Positions 27,144 to 37,703 of a stretch of 64,000 nucleotides of DNA are shown in pieces (the first letter of the stretch is position 1; each line of letters begins with the position of its first letter). This DNA comes from Bauldia sp963759235. GTDB lineage: Bacteria; Pseudomonadota; Alphaproteobacteria; Rhizobiales; Kaistiaceae. A program made the position numbers and the translations under genes. The DNA lies in NCBI GenBank assembly GCA_963759235.1, contig CAVWYO010000010.1, forward strand, positions 124,001 to 188,000, read 5' to 3'. The notes under the pieces are model-generated. The model searched no databases, was not told where the DNA came from, and saw nothing but the letters and a program-made list of their open reading frames with translations.

Positions 27144-28622
27144 ATGAACGTTTCCGCGGCACCCGCCGGCGCGGCCATCGGCCATGCCGAGATCCGGACG
27201 ATCCTGGTCGGGGTCGTCCTCGCCATGCTGCTCGGCGCGCTCGATCAGACGATCGTCGTTACCGCGTTGCCGACGATCGGCCGCGAGCTCGGCAACTTCG
27301 ACAGCCTGTCGTGGGTGGTGACCGCCTACCTGCTCACCGCCACCGCGGTAACGCCGCTTTACGGCAAGCTCAGCGACATCCATGGACGCCGCGCGACCCT
27401 GATGGTCGCCATAGCAATCTTCCTGGTCGGCTCCGTCGGCAGCGCGCTTTCTCGTGACATCGTCTTCCTGATCGGTTCCCGCGCGGTGCAAGGCCTCGGC
27501 GGGGGTGCGTTGATCTCGCTCGGCCAGACGATCGTCGGCGACGTCGTGGCGCCGCGGGAGCGCGGTCGCTACCAGGCTTATTTCGCCGCCGTCTTCACTA
27601 CCTCGTCGATCGCCGGACCGGTTCTCGGTGGCTTGTTCGCGGAATATTTGCACTGGTCTTTCATTTTCTGGATCAATCTGCCGCTGGGGATTGCGGCCTA
27701 TGTGATGACCAGTCGAGTGCTGAGGCTCCTGCCGCGGCATGATCATCCCCACAGCCTCGACCTCGTCGGCGCCGGGCTGATGCTCGCGGCGACGATTGCC
27801 CTGCTGCTGGCGCTGACTTGGGGCGGCAGCACCTACCCATGGGGATCGGCCGAGATCCTCGGGCTGTTCGCTACCTCGGCGGTCGGCTGGGTGCTTTTCG
27901 GCCTTCGGCTGGCCACCGCGGCGGAGCCGTTCATCCCCCTCAGCGTGCTCGGCAATTCGGTGGTCCGCAACGGCGTCGCCTCGGTGTTTTTCGCCGTCGG
28001 GTCGCTGGTCGGCCTATCCGTTTTCATACCGCTTTACTTCGAAGCGATCCTCGGTCTCTCGGCGGCTGGCTCCGGCATCGCATTGATCGCTCTGATGGGT
28101 GGCACGGTGGTCGGGGCGACGATAGCCGGGCGGATCATGATGCACTACACGCACTACAAACGCACGGGGCTGGCGGGCCTCGCTGTCGCGACGATCGTCA
28201 TGGCCGTCCTCGCGATCTGGCCGGCGTCGCTCTCCTTCACGGGGGTCGAAATTGCATTGGCGGTGATCGGCGTGGGAATCGGCACGGTCTTCCCGATCGG
28301 CACCACATCCGTTCAGAATGCCGTTTCCCTACGGCAACTCGGCACCACGACGGGAGTGCTCAACTTCTTTCGCTCGCTGGGCGGCGCGATCCTGGTGCCG
28401 GTATTCAGCGCGATCTTCCTCGCTGCCGCGGCCGCCGGCGGCGGGGTTGCCTCGGTCCAGACCATCATCCTGGAGGGCGGCTCGAGCGGCATCGATTTCG
28501 GTCACGTATTCACGGGCGTCTTTGCCGCCGCGGCGATCGCCTTGTTCATCGCCTTGCTTTTCCAGCTGGCGATGAAAGAGCTGCCGCTTCGCGCCCATAT
28601 GGACCACAGCGAAGGCGGATAG
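27144..28622 (+). CDS. MFS drug exporter, EmrB/QacA (DHA2, 14-TM) family
   Basis: 492 aa with about fourteen membrane segments. Motif D1 LDQTIVVTALPTIGREL in the first helix, motif A GKLSDIHGRRATLM between helices 2 and 3, and motif C (antiporter) SSIAGPVLGGLFAEYLHWSF in helix 5 are all visible. Proton-driven export of hydrophobic compounds is expected; no EmrA-type adaptor or TetR regulator is adjacent, so the substrate is unknown. Convergent with malate synthase (32 bp between stops). Confidence 0.92.
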   Translation: MNVSAAPAGAAIGHAEIRTILVGVVLAMLLGALDQTIVVTALPTIGRELGNFDSLSWVVTAYLLTATAVTPLYGKLSDIHGRRATLMVAIAIFLVGSVGSALSRDIVFLIGSRAVQGLGGGALISLGQTIVGDVVAPRERGRYQAYFAAVFTTSSIAGPVLGGLFAEYLHWSFIFWINLPLGIAAYVMTSRVLRLLPRHDHPHSLDLVGAGLMLAATIALLLALTWGGSTYPWGSAEILGLFATSAVGWVLFGLRLATAAEPFIPLSVLGNSVVRNGVASVFFAVGSLVGLSVFIPLYFEAILGLSAAGSGIALIALMGGTVVGATIAGRIMMHYTHYKRTGLAGLAVATIVMAVLAIWPASLSFTGVEIALAVIGVGIGTVFPIGTTSVQNAVSLRQLGTTTGVLNFFRSLGGAILVPVFSAIFLAAAAAGGGVASVQTIILEGGSSGIDFGHVFTGVFAAAAIALFIALLFQLAMKELPLRAHMDHSEGG

Positions 28623-28654
28623 ACCGGTCCGCCTTTCAAGACGCGTCGCACAGG

Positions 28655-30265
<1,611 letters not shown>

Positions 30266-30442
30266 TCGCCCCGCTCCTGTTGATTTTCGCCGATCCGACG
30301 GCTGTTCGGGCCCCTGTATGGCACAGCCTCGCCCGGGACTGAACCGGCTATCCGTCGCGGCGACCACGAGCCTCGGCTATGATCGGGTGGATCCGTGTTC
30401 GACCCGATGCGCCGGGCACTCTCCACCCATGGAGTCTTCGCC

Positions 30443-31639
30443 GTGAACCCGACCAACCGACTGATCCTTCGAAGCCTTGGCCGATGGGTTGTCGCCGCGA
30501 CGGTTGCTGCGGCGATCTCGCCGGCGCGCGCGCAACAGGCGGATCGGACAGCCTGCGAAGGGACTGCCGTGCCGGTGGCCGGGAATTGCGTCCAGCCGTC
30601 CGAGCTTGCCGGCGAGATCCGGACCATGATCACCGACTTCATGAAGGAGGACGACCTCACCGCAGTCATCGTCAACGTGCGGGTCGGAGATACGCCGATC
30701 GTGCGCCAGGCCTTTGGCACCTCGATGACCGGCGTGCCGGCAACGCCGGAGATGCATTTCCGCAACGGCGCCGTGGCGATCGCCTATCTGTCGACGGTGC
30801 TGCTCAGACTGCAGGAAGAGGATTTGCTCAGCCTCGACGACAAGCTGTCGAAATGGTTTCCCGACTATCCGAAGGCCGACCAGGTCACGCTCCACATGTT
30901 GATGACGTCGACTTCCGGCTATGCGGACTATGTCAATCTCGACCTCCTGCCGTTCTACCAGGACCCATTCCGACACTATACGCCTGACGATCTGATCGGG
31001 ATCGCGCTGTCGCAGCCGATGGTGTGCGAACCGGGAAGCTGTTTCGCCTATGCCCATACCAACTTCGTCATCCTTGGCGAGGTCCTGAGCAAGGTCGCCG
31101 GCAAGCCGGTCGAGGAGCTGATCCGCGATTTCGTGCTGACACCGCTGGCGCTCGACAATACGCGCAGCGAGTCGACCGCTGTCATCCAGTCGCCGGTGCT
31201 GCACGCGTTCACCGCGGAACGCGGGGTCTTCGAGGATTCGACCTACTGGGACCCATCCTGGACGCTGGCGCGCGGCGCGGTGATGACCACCGACATCGAC
31301 GATCTGGTCGCCTCGGCGATCGCGATCGGGGACGGAACGCTGCTCTCGCCCGCCTCGCACCAACTGCAGCTTGCGCCGTCGACCGCCGGACTGCCGCCAT
31401 TCAACGACACCGTCTACTATGCGATGGGCGTCGTGGTGACGAACGGGTGGGTCATCCAGACTCCTTCCTTCGCCGGCTACTCAGCCGCGATGGCCTACCT
31501 GCCGTCACATAAGATCGCGATCGCGGTCACCGTCACCAACGGCCGCGATACGCCGGACGGTCCAAGGCCGACGGACGTTCTCTTTGAGCGTATCGGAGGA
31601 ATGCTGGCGCCGGACCAGCCGCCTAAGTTTCCGCGGTAG
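30443..31639 (+). CDS. Beta-lactamase/PBP-fold exported protein without catalytic residues
   Basis: About 398 aa with a signal peptide (LGRWVVAATVAAAISPARAQ). The fold is that of class C beta-lactamase-related serine hydrolases (LLSLDDKLSKWFPDYPKADQ, TLHMLMTSTSGYADYV, VEELIRDFVLTPLALDNT). At the SxxK position (normally GSVTK) it reads GAVAI, so both the nucleophile Ser and the general base Lys are gone; the YxN site reads YAH, and no HxG/KTG is seen before YSAAMAYLP. It therefore cannot use the family mechanism and probably binds a ligand or partner. GTG 30443 has GGAG eight bases upstream. Confidence 0.8.
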   Translation: MNPTNRLILRSLGRWVVAATVAAAISPARAQQADRTACEGTAVPVAGNCVQPSELAGEIRTMITDFMKEDDLTAVIVNVRVGDTPIVRQAFGTSMTGVPATPEMHFRNGAVAIAYLSTVLLRLQEEDLLSLDDKLSKWFPDYPKADQVTLHMLMTSTSGYADYVNLDLLPFYQDPFRHYTPDDLIGIALSQPMVCEPGSCFAYAHTNFVILGEVLSKVAGKPVEELIRDFVLTPLALDNTRSESTAVIQSPVLHAFTAERGVFEDSTYWDPSWTLARGAVMTTDIDDLVASAIAIGDGTLLSPASHQLQLAPSTAGLPPFNDTVYYAMGVVVTNGWVIQTPSFAGYSAAMAYLPSHKIAIAVTVTNGRDTPDGPRPTDVLFERIGGMLAPDQPPKFPR

Positions 31640-31759
31640 GCGGCTCCCCGACGTGCCGCCTACCCGGTGAAAGCCGAGTCGTCGCGTTATCATCCTGGCA
31701 ACTCTTGCTTGAGAGACTGCTTGCCGCGGAGAGGGCCGGGTCATTAGGCTCGCCGAGAA

Positions 31760-32365
31760 ATGACAAATACGGCAGGTGGGCCGATGCGTGCGTGGAACAC
31801 ACCGGAGCGGTACGGCACGGTAGCGATCGCCCTTCACTGGATTATCGCCGGCCTCTTTCTGGTGTCCTATTCGGCGGTCTACCTGCCGGAGTTCTTTGTC
31901 GAGACCACGCGACGCGGACCGCCGCCCGGTCTGTCGGTCCATCAGGCGGTCGGCATTTCCATCTTCGTCTTCGCCGCGCTGCGGCTCGGCTGGCGGTTCA
32001 TCAACGTCGCCCCGGAAGAGCTGCAAGCCCCGGACTGGCAGCGCTGGGCGGCCAAGACGGTTCATGTTCTGCTCTATCTCGGCATGTTCCTGATGCCGAT
32101 CACCGGCTACCTTGGAACCGGCGGCCCGACCAATCTCTATTTCTTCTCCTTGCCCGCCTTCAAGGACACGAGCCTCTTCCAGACCGTCTTCGTCAACGGA
32201 CTGGGGGTCAGCTGGGACTCCTTCGAGAAGCCGCTCGACGCCTTCCACTTCTTCGTCGGCGGCAACATCTTATGGATTCTGATCGCCATGCACGTCGGGG
32301 CGGCGCTCTACCACCATCTGATCATGCACGATCGCACCTTGGCGCGCATGGCCTACGGCATCTGA
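31760..32365 (+). CDS. Cytochrome b561-type di-heme membrane protein
   Basis: 201 aa, four membrane helices, with His heme ligands in AIALHWIIAG, GLSVHQAVG, KTVHVLLYL and IAMHVGAALYHHL. Bacterial YodB/CybB-type proteins oxidise ubiquinol in the inner membrane and can pass electrons to oxygen or superoxide, or serve partner oxidoreductases. No partner gene is adjacent. An additional loop with GGPTNLYFFSLPAFKDTSLF lies between helices 3 and 4. Convergent with the hypothetical gene at 32411. Confidence 0.9.
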   Translation: MTNTAGGPMRAWNTPERYGTVAIALHWIIAGLFLVSYSAVYLPEFFVETTRRGPPPGLSVHQAVGISIFVFAALRLGWRFINVAPEELQAPDWQRWAAKTVHVLLYLGMFLMPITGYLGTGGPTNLYFFSLPAFKDTSLFQTVFVNGLGVSWDSFEKPLDAFHFFVGGNILWILIAMHVGAALYHHLIMHDRTLARMAYGI

Positions 32366-32410
32366 GCCGAGAATCCCTCCCGGGCACCCGGAACCAGCCG
32401 GTATGTCGGC

Positions 32411-32854
32411 CTATTCGATCTGCAGATCGACGATCGTGCCGACGCAGGAATAGACGCAGCGGCCCGTAATGATCGTTTGTCGGCGGAGCGTGCAGGTCGT
32501 CTCAATGGTGATATGTCCGCCTTCGACCCAATCCGTGCGCTCGGTGGTGGTCATCCTGCCCGGACAGGCATTGTGCGACCGCGGCGTCGCCCCGCCGGCG
32601 CCTTGGCCCTTGCCACCGCCACTCACATGCTCGGTGGTCCTGAACTGAACACCGTATTTCTTTGCCCAGGCATCGAGTTCGGCGAGCATCTCGGCCCATG
32701 GACCGATCGGGTTGCCGTCGCGGTCGAAGTCCGCTTCGCCCAGCTTTGCGCTGAGGCGCTTGGCCTTTTGCTGGATCGCATCGAACGCGCTCTTTCGCGC
32801 GTCCTTGGCGACGGTGCCGACGCCGCCGGACTCCGCAAGCTTGCTGGTTGCCAT
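32411..32854 (-). CDS. Hypothetical protein with a four-cysteine C-terminal segment
   Basis: 147 aa from ATG 32854, chosen for AAGGGGGGCG directly upstream; longer frames have no ribosome binding site. N-terminal half: a charged helix (KDARKSAFDAIQQKAKRLSA) and FDRDGNPIGPWAEMLAELDA. A Gly-rich hinge (HVSGGGKGQGAGG) leads to about 50 residues holding four Cys (NACPG, ETTCTLRR, GRCVYSCVG) and alternating beta-like hydrophobics. No signal peptide. I do not recognise the family; the conserved-looking Cys arrangement suggests metal binding or disulfides. Flanked by cytochrome b561 (convergent) and arsR (divergent). Confidence 0.6.
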   Translation of the reverse strand: MATSKLAESGGVGTVAKDARKSAFDAIQQKAKRLSAKLGEADFDRDGNPIGPWAEMLAELDAWAKKYGVQFRTTEHVSGGGKGQGAGGATPRSHNACPGRMTTTERTDWVEGGHITIETTCTLRRQTIITGRCVYSCVGTIVDLQIE

Positions 32855-33090
32855 GTCGCCCCCCTTTGGAACCGGCGTGATTGCCGGGCGCGCAGCTTTC
32901 GGGGCTGGCCGGCTTGCGTCAATCGGCAGCAGGGCCGATTGCGGGAGTGGGCTAACTTTCGGTTTCCTCAAGCGCGTCAAATTTGCGCTGATTGTCCTCA
33001 AAACGTCAGCCGGTTTCCGGCCGGCCGTTTTGGCGGTCCTCATCACCGCTCACGACAAACGCCCATGCCTAAATCGGTCTGCCATGATAC

Positions 33091-33106
33091 TTAAGTGTAT
33101 GCTTAA
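33091..33106 (+). promoter_or_regulatory. Inverted repeat at the arsR start, possible auto-operator
   Basis: TTAAG-TGTATG-CTTAA: perfect five-base arms with a six-base centre, in an AT-rich patch (33076-33110) that contrasts with the GC-rich surroundings. It covers the ATG at 33099. ArsR-family repressors typically bind such dyads near their own promoter. Whether it is the operator or part of the promoter cannot be decided from sequence. Confidence 0.5.
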
Positions 33107-33452
33107 CTATCATGACCCGCTCGATCGGGCCTTCCACGCACTAGCCGACCCCACAAGGCGGGCCATGGTGGAGCGGCTAAGCCGCGGACCGGCGTCGGTG
33201 AGCGAACTCGCGCGTCCGCTTCCCATGTCTCTCCCCGCCGTGGTCCAGCATCTTCAGGTGCTGGAGGAGAGCGGTCTCGTCCGCTCCGCCAAAGCTGGCC
33301 GCGTCCGCACCTGCCAGATTCAGCCGGCCGTGCTGAGGAGCGTCGAGCGTTGGATCGCCGAGCGGCGGACAACGTGGGAACGCCGCCTCGATCGTCTCGG
33401 CGCCTATCTTGCCGCATCCGAAAAAGAGCCATCCGAGGACGACAAGTCATGA
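33099..33452 (+). CDS. ArsR-family winged-helix transcriptional regulator
   Basis: 117 aa. N-terminal DPLDRAFHALADPTRRAMVE and the winged helix SVSELARPLPMSLPAVVQHL, EESGLVRSAKAGRVRTCQI. No metal-binding ELCVCDL motif, so it is of the type that pairs with an SRPBCC gene rather than an arsenic sensor. ATG 33099 gives the family N-terminus; ATG 33084 is an in-frame alternative. The stop overlaps the SRPBCC start (ATGA), and a serine hydrolase follows, so it is the first gene of a three-gene operon that it probably regulates. Confidence 0.9.
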   Translation: MLNYHDPLDRAFHALADPTRRAMVERLSRGPASVSELARPLPMSLPAVVQHLQVLEESGLVRSAKAGRVRTCQIQPAVLRSVERWIAERRTTWERRLDRLGAYLAASEKEPSEDDKS

Positions 33453-33925
33453 CAAATCGATCTGTCACCCACGCTACCTTCGTCATCGAACGCACGTACG
33501 AAGCAACGCCGGCGCGGGTGTTCGCCGCCTGGGCCGACCCGAAGGCCAAGGCCCATTGGTTCGTCGGCCCGGACGAATGGCAGAAGTCGGATCACGAACT
33601 CGACTTCCGCGTCGGCGGGCGGGAGCGCGTGAGCGGCGGGCAGACGGGCGGACCGGTCCATCGCTTTGACGCCCGCTACTACGACATCGTTGCGGACGAA
33701 CGCATCATCTACGGCTACGACATGCACCTCGATGACAAGCGGATCTCGGTTTCGCTGGCGACCGTCGAGTTGAAACTCGAGCCGGGGGGCACGCGGCTGG
33801 TCTTCACCGAGCAGGGTGCTTTTCTCGACGGCTACGACGATCCCTTCGAACGCGAACGCGGCACCCGGGATCTGCTGGAGAACCTCGGCGCCGCGTTGGA
33901 CCGAGAACAGGGGCAAGGGACCTAA
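33449..33925 (+). CDS. SRPBCC (AHSA1-like) ligand-binding domain protein
   Basis: 158 aa. START-like fold with the AHSA1 entry VIERTYEATPARVFAAWADP, the HWFVGP strand, and the C-terminal helix FERERGTRDLLENLGAALDR. Proteins of this type are cytosolic, bind hydrophobic ligands and very often lie beside the ArsR regulator, as here, with a four-base overlap. The GGGRxL loop is represented by DFRVGGRERVSGG. Ligand unknown. Confidence 0.9.
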   Translation: MTNRSVTHATFVIERTYEATPARVFAAWADPKAKAHWFVGPDEWQKSDHELDFRVGGRERVSGGQTGGPVHRFDARYYDIVADERIIYGYDMHLDDKRISVSLATVELKLEPGGTRLVFTEQGAFLDGYDDPFERERGTRDLLENLGAALDREQGQGT

Positions 33926-33927
33926 CG

Positions 33928-35133
33928 ATGAGTGCCGGCGGAATGTCCAAAGAGCGGCTTGCGCGCATGCAAGACGTGATGGAGCGCCATGTGGCAAGCG
34001 CCAGGATTCCCGGCCTTGTCGCCCTGGTCAGCCGGCGCGGCGAAACCCATGTCGATGCGATCGGCACGATGGATTTCGGCGGCAGCGCGCCGATGCAGCG
34101 CGAGACCATCTTCCGCGTCGCCTCGATCACCAAGCCGGTCACCGCCGCGGCGGCGATGATCCTGGTGGAGGAATGCAGGCTCCGCCTCGACGATCCGGTC
34201 GATCCGTGGCTGCCGGAACTCGCCGACCGCAGGGTCTTGCGGACGATCGAGAGCCCGGTTGATGACACAGTCCCGGCCAACCGGCCGCTCACCCTCCGTG
34301 ACCTCCTGACCTTCCGCCTCGGTCACGGAGCCGTCATGGTCTATCCGGAGAGATATCCCATCCAGAAGGCGATGACCGAGGCCGGCGTGGCCCCCGGCCC
34401 GACGCTGCCGGATTTGCCGCCCGACGAACTGATGAAGCGCTACGGGAGCTTGCCGCTCCTCTATCAGCCGGGCGAAAAGTGGCTCTACAACAGCGGCTCG
34501 GACATCCTCGGCGTGCTGATCGCCCGCGTCTCCGGCCTCCCATTGGGCGCGTTCGTCCGCGAGCGCCTCTTCGAGCCGCTCGGCATGAAGGATACCGGCT
34601 TCAGCGTGCCCGAGGGGAAGCTCGGTCGGCTGCCGACCTGTTACCAAACCGACTTCGCCACCGGGGAGCTTGCGGTCTTCGACGAGGCGCGCGGCGGCCG
34701 TTTCTCGCGCCCTCCCACCTTCGAATCAGGCGCCGGCGGGCTCGTCTCGACCGTCGACGACTATCTCGCCTTCTGCCGGATGATGCTCGGCAAGGGCGTC
34801 CACGAGGGCCGGCGCATTCTGGCGCGGCCGTCGGTCGAACTGATGACCACTAATCAGCTCACGCCCGAGCAGATGGCGGATACGAACGCGACGGCCATCC
34901 TCGGGCGTGATCGCGGCTGGGGCTTCGGCATGGCCGTCATTACGCGCCGCGACGGTCTCGCCAGCGTCCCCGGCCGCTTCGGCTGGGACGGCGGCTACGG
35001 CACGACCGCTTACACTGACCCGCGCGAGGAGTTGATCGGCATTCTGATGACCCAGCGCGCCATGGATTTGCCGGAGCCTCCCGCCGTCTACAGCGACTTC
35101 TGGACCTCGGCTTATCAGGCCATCGACGACTGA
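33928..35133 (+). CDS. Serine hydrolase, class C beta-lactamase family
   Basis: 401 aa without a signal peptide. SxxK nucleophile motif intact in FRVASITKPVTAAAAM (about residues 67-82), YxN-type motif WLYNSGSDILG, and GWDGGYGTTAY in place of the HxG/KTG strand. The family includes esterases, D-aminopeptidases and beta-lactamase relatives (EstB type); substrate unknown, cytosolic. It follows the SRPBCC gene by two bases, so the operon arsR-SRPBCC-hydrolase suggests a regulated response to a small hydrophobic compound. The 3' end overlaps convergent glcF by 19 bp. Confidence 0.9.
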   Translation: MSAGGMSKERLARMQDVMERHVASARIPGLVALVSRRGETHVDAIGTMDFGGSAPMQRETIFRVASITKPVTAAAAMILVEECRLRLDDPVDPWLPELADRRVLRTIESPVDDTVPANRPLTLRDLLTFRLGHGAVMVYPERYPIQKAMTEAGVAPGPTLPDLPPDELMKRYGSLPLLYQPGEKWLYNSGSDILGVLIARVSGLPLGAFVRERLFEPLGMKDTGFSVPEGKLGRLPTCYQTDFATGELAVFDEARGGRFSRPPTFESGAGGLVSTVDDYLAFCRMMLGKGVHEGRRILARPSVELMTTNQLTPEQMADTNATAILGRDRGWGFGMAVITRRDGLASVPGRFGWDGGYGTTAYTDPREELIGILMTQRAMDLPEPPAVYSDFWTSAYQAIDD

Positions 35134-36461
35134 CGGGCCGGCGCCGGCGCAGAACCGGTTGCCGCAAGTCGCTCGGGCCGCGGCCCGCCATAGGCCCAAT
35201 CGAGAAGCTCGACCGTGTGCACGACCGGCAGGCGCGTGGCGCTGCCGATCTGGGTGATGCAGCCGATATTGCCGGCCGCGACCACCTGCGGCTCGGTCGC
35301 CTCGAGGTTGCTGACCTTGCGGTCGCGGAGGCGGCCGGCGATCTCCGGCTGGAGGAGATTGTAGGTTCCGGCGGAGCCGCAGCAGAGATGGCCTTCGGCC
35401 GGTTCGCGCACCTCGAAGCCCGCCTTGGCAAGCAGCGCCTTCGGCGCCACCGTCACCTGCTGCCCGTGCTGGAGCGAGCAGGCGGCGTGGTAGGCGACCG
35501 CCAGGCCGGATGCGTTTTCCGGCGCGCCGAGATCGAGCGTGTCGAGATATTCGGAGATATCCTTGGCGAGCGCCGAGACCTTCGCTGCCTTCTCCGCATA
35601 AGCGGGGTCGGTGCGGAGTATGAACCCGTAGTCCTTCACCGTCGTGCCGCAGCCCGAGGTGGTGACCACGATCGCGTCAAGATCTTGCTCATCGATCACC
35701 CGCGTCCAGGCGTCCACGTTCCGCTTCACCTGTTCATGGGCCTCGTCCACGCGTCCCATGTGATGGACCAGGGCCCCGCAGCATCCCTCCCCCTCGGCGA
35801 GCACCACCTCGATGCCCTTCCTGACCAAGAGCCGCATGGCGGCATCGTTGATGCCGGGGTCGAGCACCGCCTGCGCGCAGCCGCGGAGAAGCACGATCCT
35901 GCCCTTGCGCTCGCCCTCCGGCTTGACGACACCGGGGCGGTCGGAATTGCTTCGCCGCGGGATCTTGCCGGGGGCCAATGCCAGCATCGCAGCCAGCCGG
36001 GCCATGCCGGGCGTCCGGGCGACGAGGCCTGCGAAGGGCTTGGCCAACCCCGCGGCTCTCATCGCCATACGAAAACGTCCGGGATGGGGCAGCACTGCCG
36101 CCAGCGCGTTGCGGATCAGGCGGTCGAACCACGGCCGGCGGTACGTTTGTTGGATGCGGGCGCGAGCGTGGTCGACGAGGTGCATGTAGTCGACGCCGGA
36201 CGGGCAGGTGGTCATGCAGGCGAGGCAGGAAAGGCAGCGGTCGATGTGGAGCGTCAGCTCCTCATTTGCTGGCTTATCATTCTCCAGCATGCCCTTGATA
36301 AGATAAATTCTTCCGCGCGGGCTATCGAGCTCGTCGCCGAGCAGAACATAGGTTGGACAGGTGGCGGTGCAGAAGCCGCAATGGACGCAGGAGCGGAGGA
36401 TCTTCTCCGCCACCGCGGTGTCGGGATCGGCAAGCTGGGCGAGGGTGAAATTGGTCTGCAT
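35115..36461 (-). CDS. glcF: Glycolate oxidase iron-sulfur subunit GlcF
   Basis: 448 aa. Two ferredoxin-type 4Fe-4S motifs: CVHCGFCTATCPTY (about residues 25-38) and CLSCLACMTTCPSG (about 76-89), followed by two CCG domains (for example EGCCGALVHHMGRVDEAHEQ and HLCCGSAG). GlcD, GlcE and GlcF together oxidise glycolate to glyoxylate and feed electrons to the respiratory chain. Starts nine bases after the glcE stop. Last gene of the minus-strand glcD operon. Confidence 0.96.
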   Translation of the reverse strand: MQTNFTLAQLADPDTAVAEKILRSCVHCGFCTATCPTYVLLGDELDSPRGRIYLIKGMLENDKPANEELTLHIDRCLSCLACMTTCPSGVDYMHLVDHARARIQQTYRRPWFDRLIRNALAAVLPHPGRFRMAMRAAGLAKPFAGLVARTPGMARLAAMLALAPGKIPRRSNSDRPGVVKPEGERKGRIVLLRGCAQAVLDPGINDAAMRLLVRKGIEVVLAEGEGCCGALVHHMGRVDEAHEQVKRNVDAWTRVIDEQDLDAIVVTTSGCGTTVKDYGFILRTDPAYAEKAAKVSALAKDISEYLDTLDLGAPENASGLAVAYHAACSLQHGQQVTVAPKALLAKAGFEVREPAEGHLCCGSAGTYNLLQPEIAGRLRDRKVSNLEATEPQVVAAGNIGCITQIGSATRLPVVHTVELLDWAYGGPRPERLAATGSAPAPARQSSMA

Positions 36462-36470
36462 CGGCTGATG

Positions 36471-37670
36471 TCACACCCCCGCATACATCCGGCCAGGGTT
36501 GAGGATGCCAGCCGGGTCGAAGCTCGCCTTGAGCTTGCGGGTCAGCTCCATAAGCGCTGGCGCCGGCGGTTCGAACACGTCGACGGCGAGGCGAACCGCG
36601 TCAGGCGCGCGGACCAGCGTCGCGTGGCCGCCGAGCGGTTTCAGCGCGTTGCGGATGACTGCGGCGCCGGCATCGTCGCCATGGCCGGAGACCGCGATCC
36701 ACACCAGCCCGCCACCCCAGTCATAGAGGAGCCGGCAGTCTGAAGCAGCTTGCGCGGCGTGACCGACCGCCGGCCCGTCGCTCGGCTTCACCGACACCTT
36801 CCAGACCGCTGCGTCTGCCGGCGCGCCCAACGCTTCGAGATCGCCGACGACCCGCCAGACGGCCGCCGAGGCGTCGGCGGGGAGAATTTCGACGGCGCCG
36901 AATGCGTCGAGCGCGGCGACGAGCTTTCCCGCCCGATCGGCAACCGAATCGGCAAAGCCTTCGAGACGAATCAGCGTCCGCGCCCGCTCGCCGTCGAAGG
37001 GAGGAAGGTGCGCCGCGCCGGTGACGCTGTACGGCGAGCCGAGAGCGGCCGATAGCGCCGCCACCGCCCGCGCATCGTCAAGGCCGCCGAGCACCAGCGT
37101 CGCCTCGGTCTCGGGCGCCGGCTGCACCTTGAAGGTGACCTCGGAGAGGATCCCGAGCGTGCCAAGCGAACCGGCGAGGAACTTGACCAGATCGTAGCCG
37201 GCGACGTTCTTCATGACGCGGCCGCCGGACTTGACCACTTCGCCACGGCCGGTAACGGCGCGGACGCCGATCAGACTGTCGCGCGCCGCGCCGGCCTGGA
37301 TGCGCCGCGGCCCAGAAATATTGGCGGCTACCACCGCGCCGATCGTCGGTTTGCCGCTCGACCCGTAGAGGGGGCGAAAATCGACCGGCTCAAAACCGAG
37401 CCGCTGCTTCCGTTCGGCAAGCAGCGTCTCGATGTCGGCGAGCGGCGTACCGGCGCGGGCAGAAACCACCAGTTCGGCCGGCTCGTAAAGCGTCACGCCG
37501 GTGAGGTTGACCGTCGACAAGCTTGCCGCCGTCTGCATCGGACGGCCGAGGCCGGTGCGGGTGCCGCCGCCGACGACCGCGAGGGGCGCCGTGCGGGCGG
37601 CGGCGTCCGCCACCGCTTCGGCGAGTTCGGCCTCGTCCGCCGGCGCGATGGTCGGAGGGGCTGGAGGCAC
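36471..37670 (-). CDS. glcE: Glycolate oxidase FAD-binding subunit GlcE
   Basis: 399 aa. FAD_binding_4 (VAO-type) domain: VGGGTRTGLGRPMQ, VSARAGTPLADIETLLAE, YGSSGKPTIGAVVAANISGP and GRVMKNVAGYDLVKFLAGSL. The C-terminus KASFDPAGILNPGRMYAG is typical. Partner of GlcD and GlcF. Start is GTG 37670 (no ATG in a sensible place). It is 33 bp downstream of a small membrane protein gene and nine bases upstream of glcF. Confidence 0.95.
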   Translation of the reverse strand: MPPAPPTIAPADEAELAEAVADAAARTAPLAVVGGGTRTGLGRPMQTAASLSTVNLTGVTLYEPAELVVSARAGTPLADIETLLAERKQRLGFEPVDFRPLYGSSGKPTIGAVVAANISGPRRIQAGAARDSLIGVRAVTGRGEVVKSGGRVMKNVAGYDLVKFLAGSLGTLGILSEVTFKVQPAPETEATLVLGGLDDARAVAALSAALGSPYSVTGAAHLPPFDGERARTLIRLEGFADSVADRAGKLVAALDAFGAVEILPADASAAVWRVVGDLEALGAPADAAVWKVSVKPSDGPAVGHAAQAASDCRLLYDWGGGLVWIAVSGHGDDAGAAVIRNALKPLGGHATLVRAPDAVRLAVDVFEPPAPALMELTRKLKASFDPAGILNPGRMYAGV

Positions 37671-37703
37671 GGCCTCATCCCTTCCCGCCGCCGACGGGAG
37701 AAA

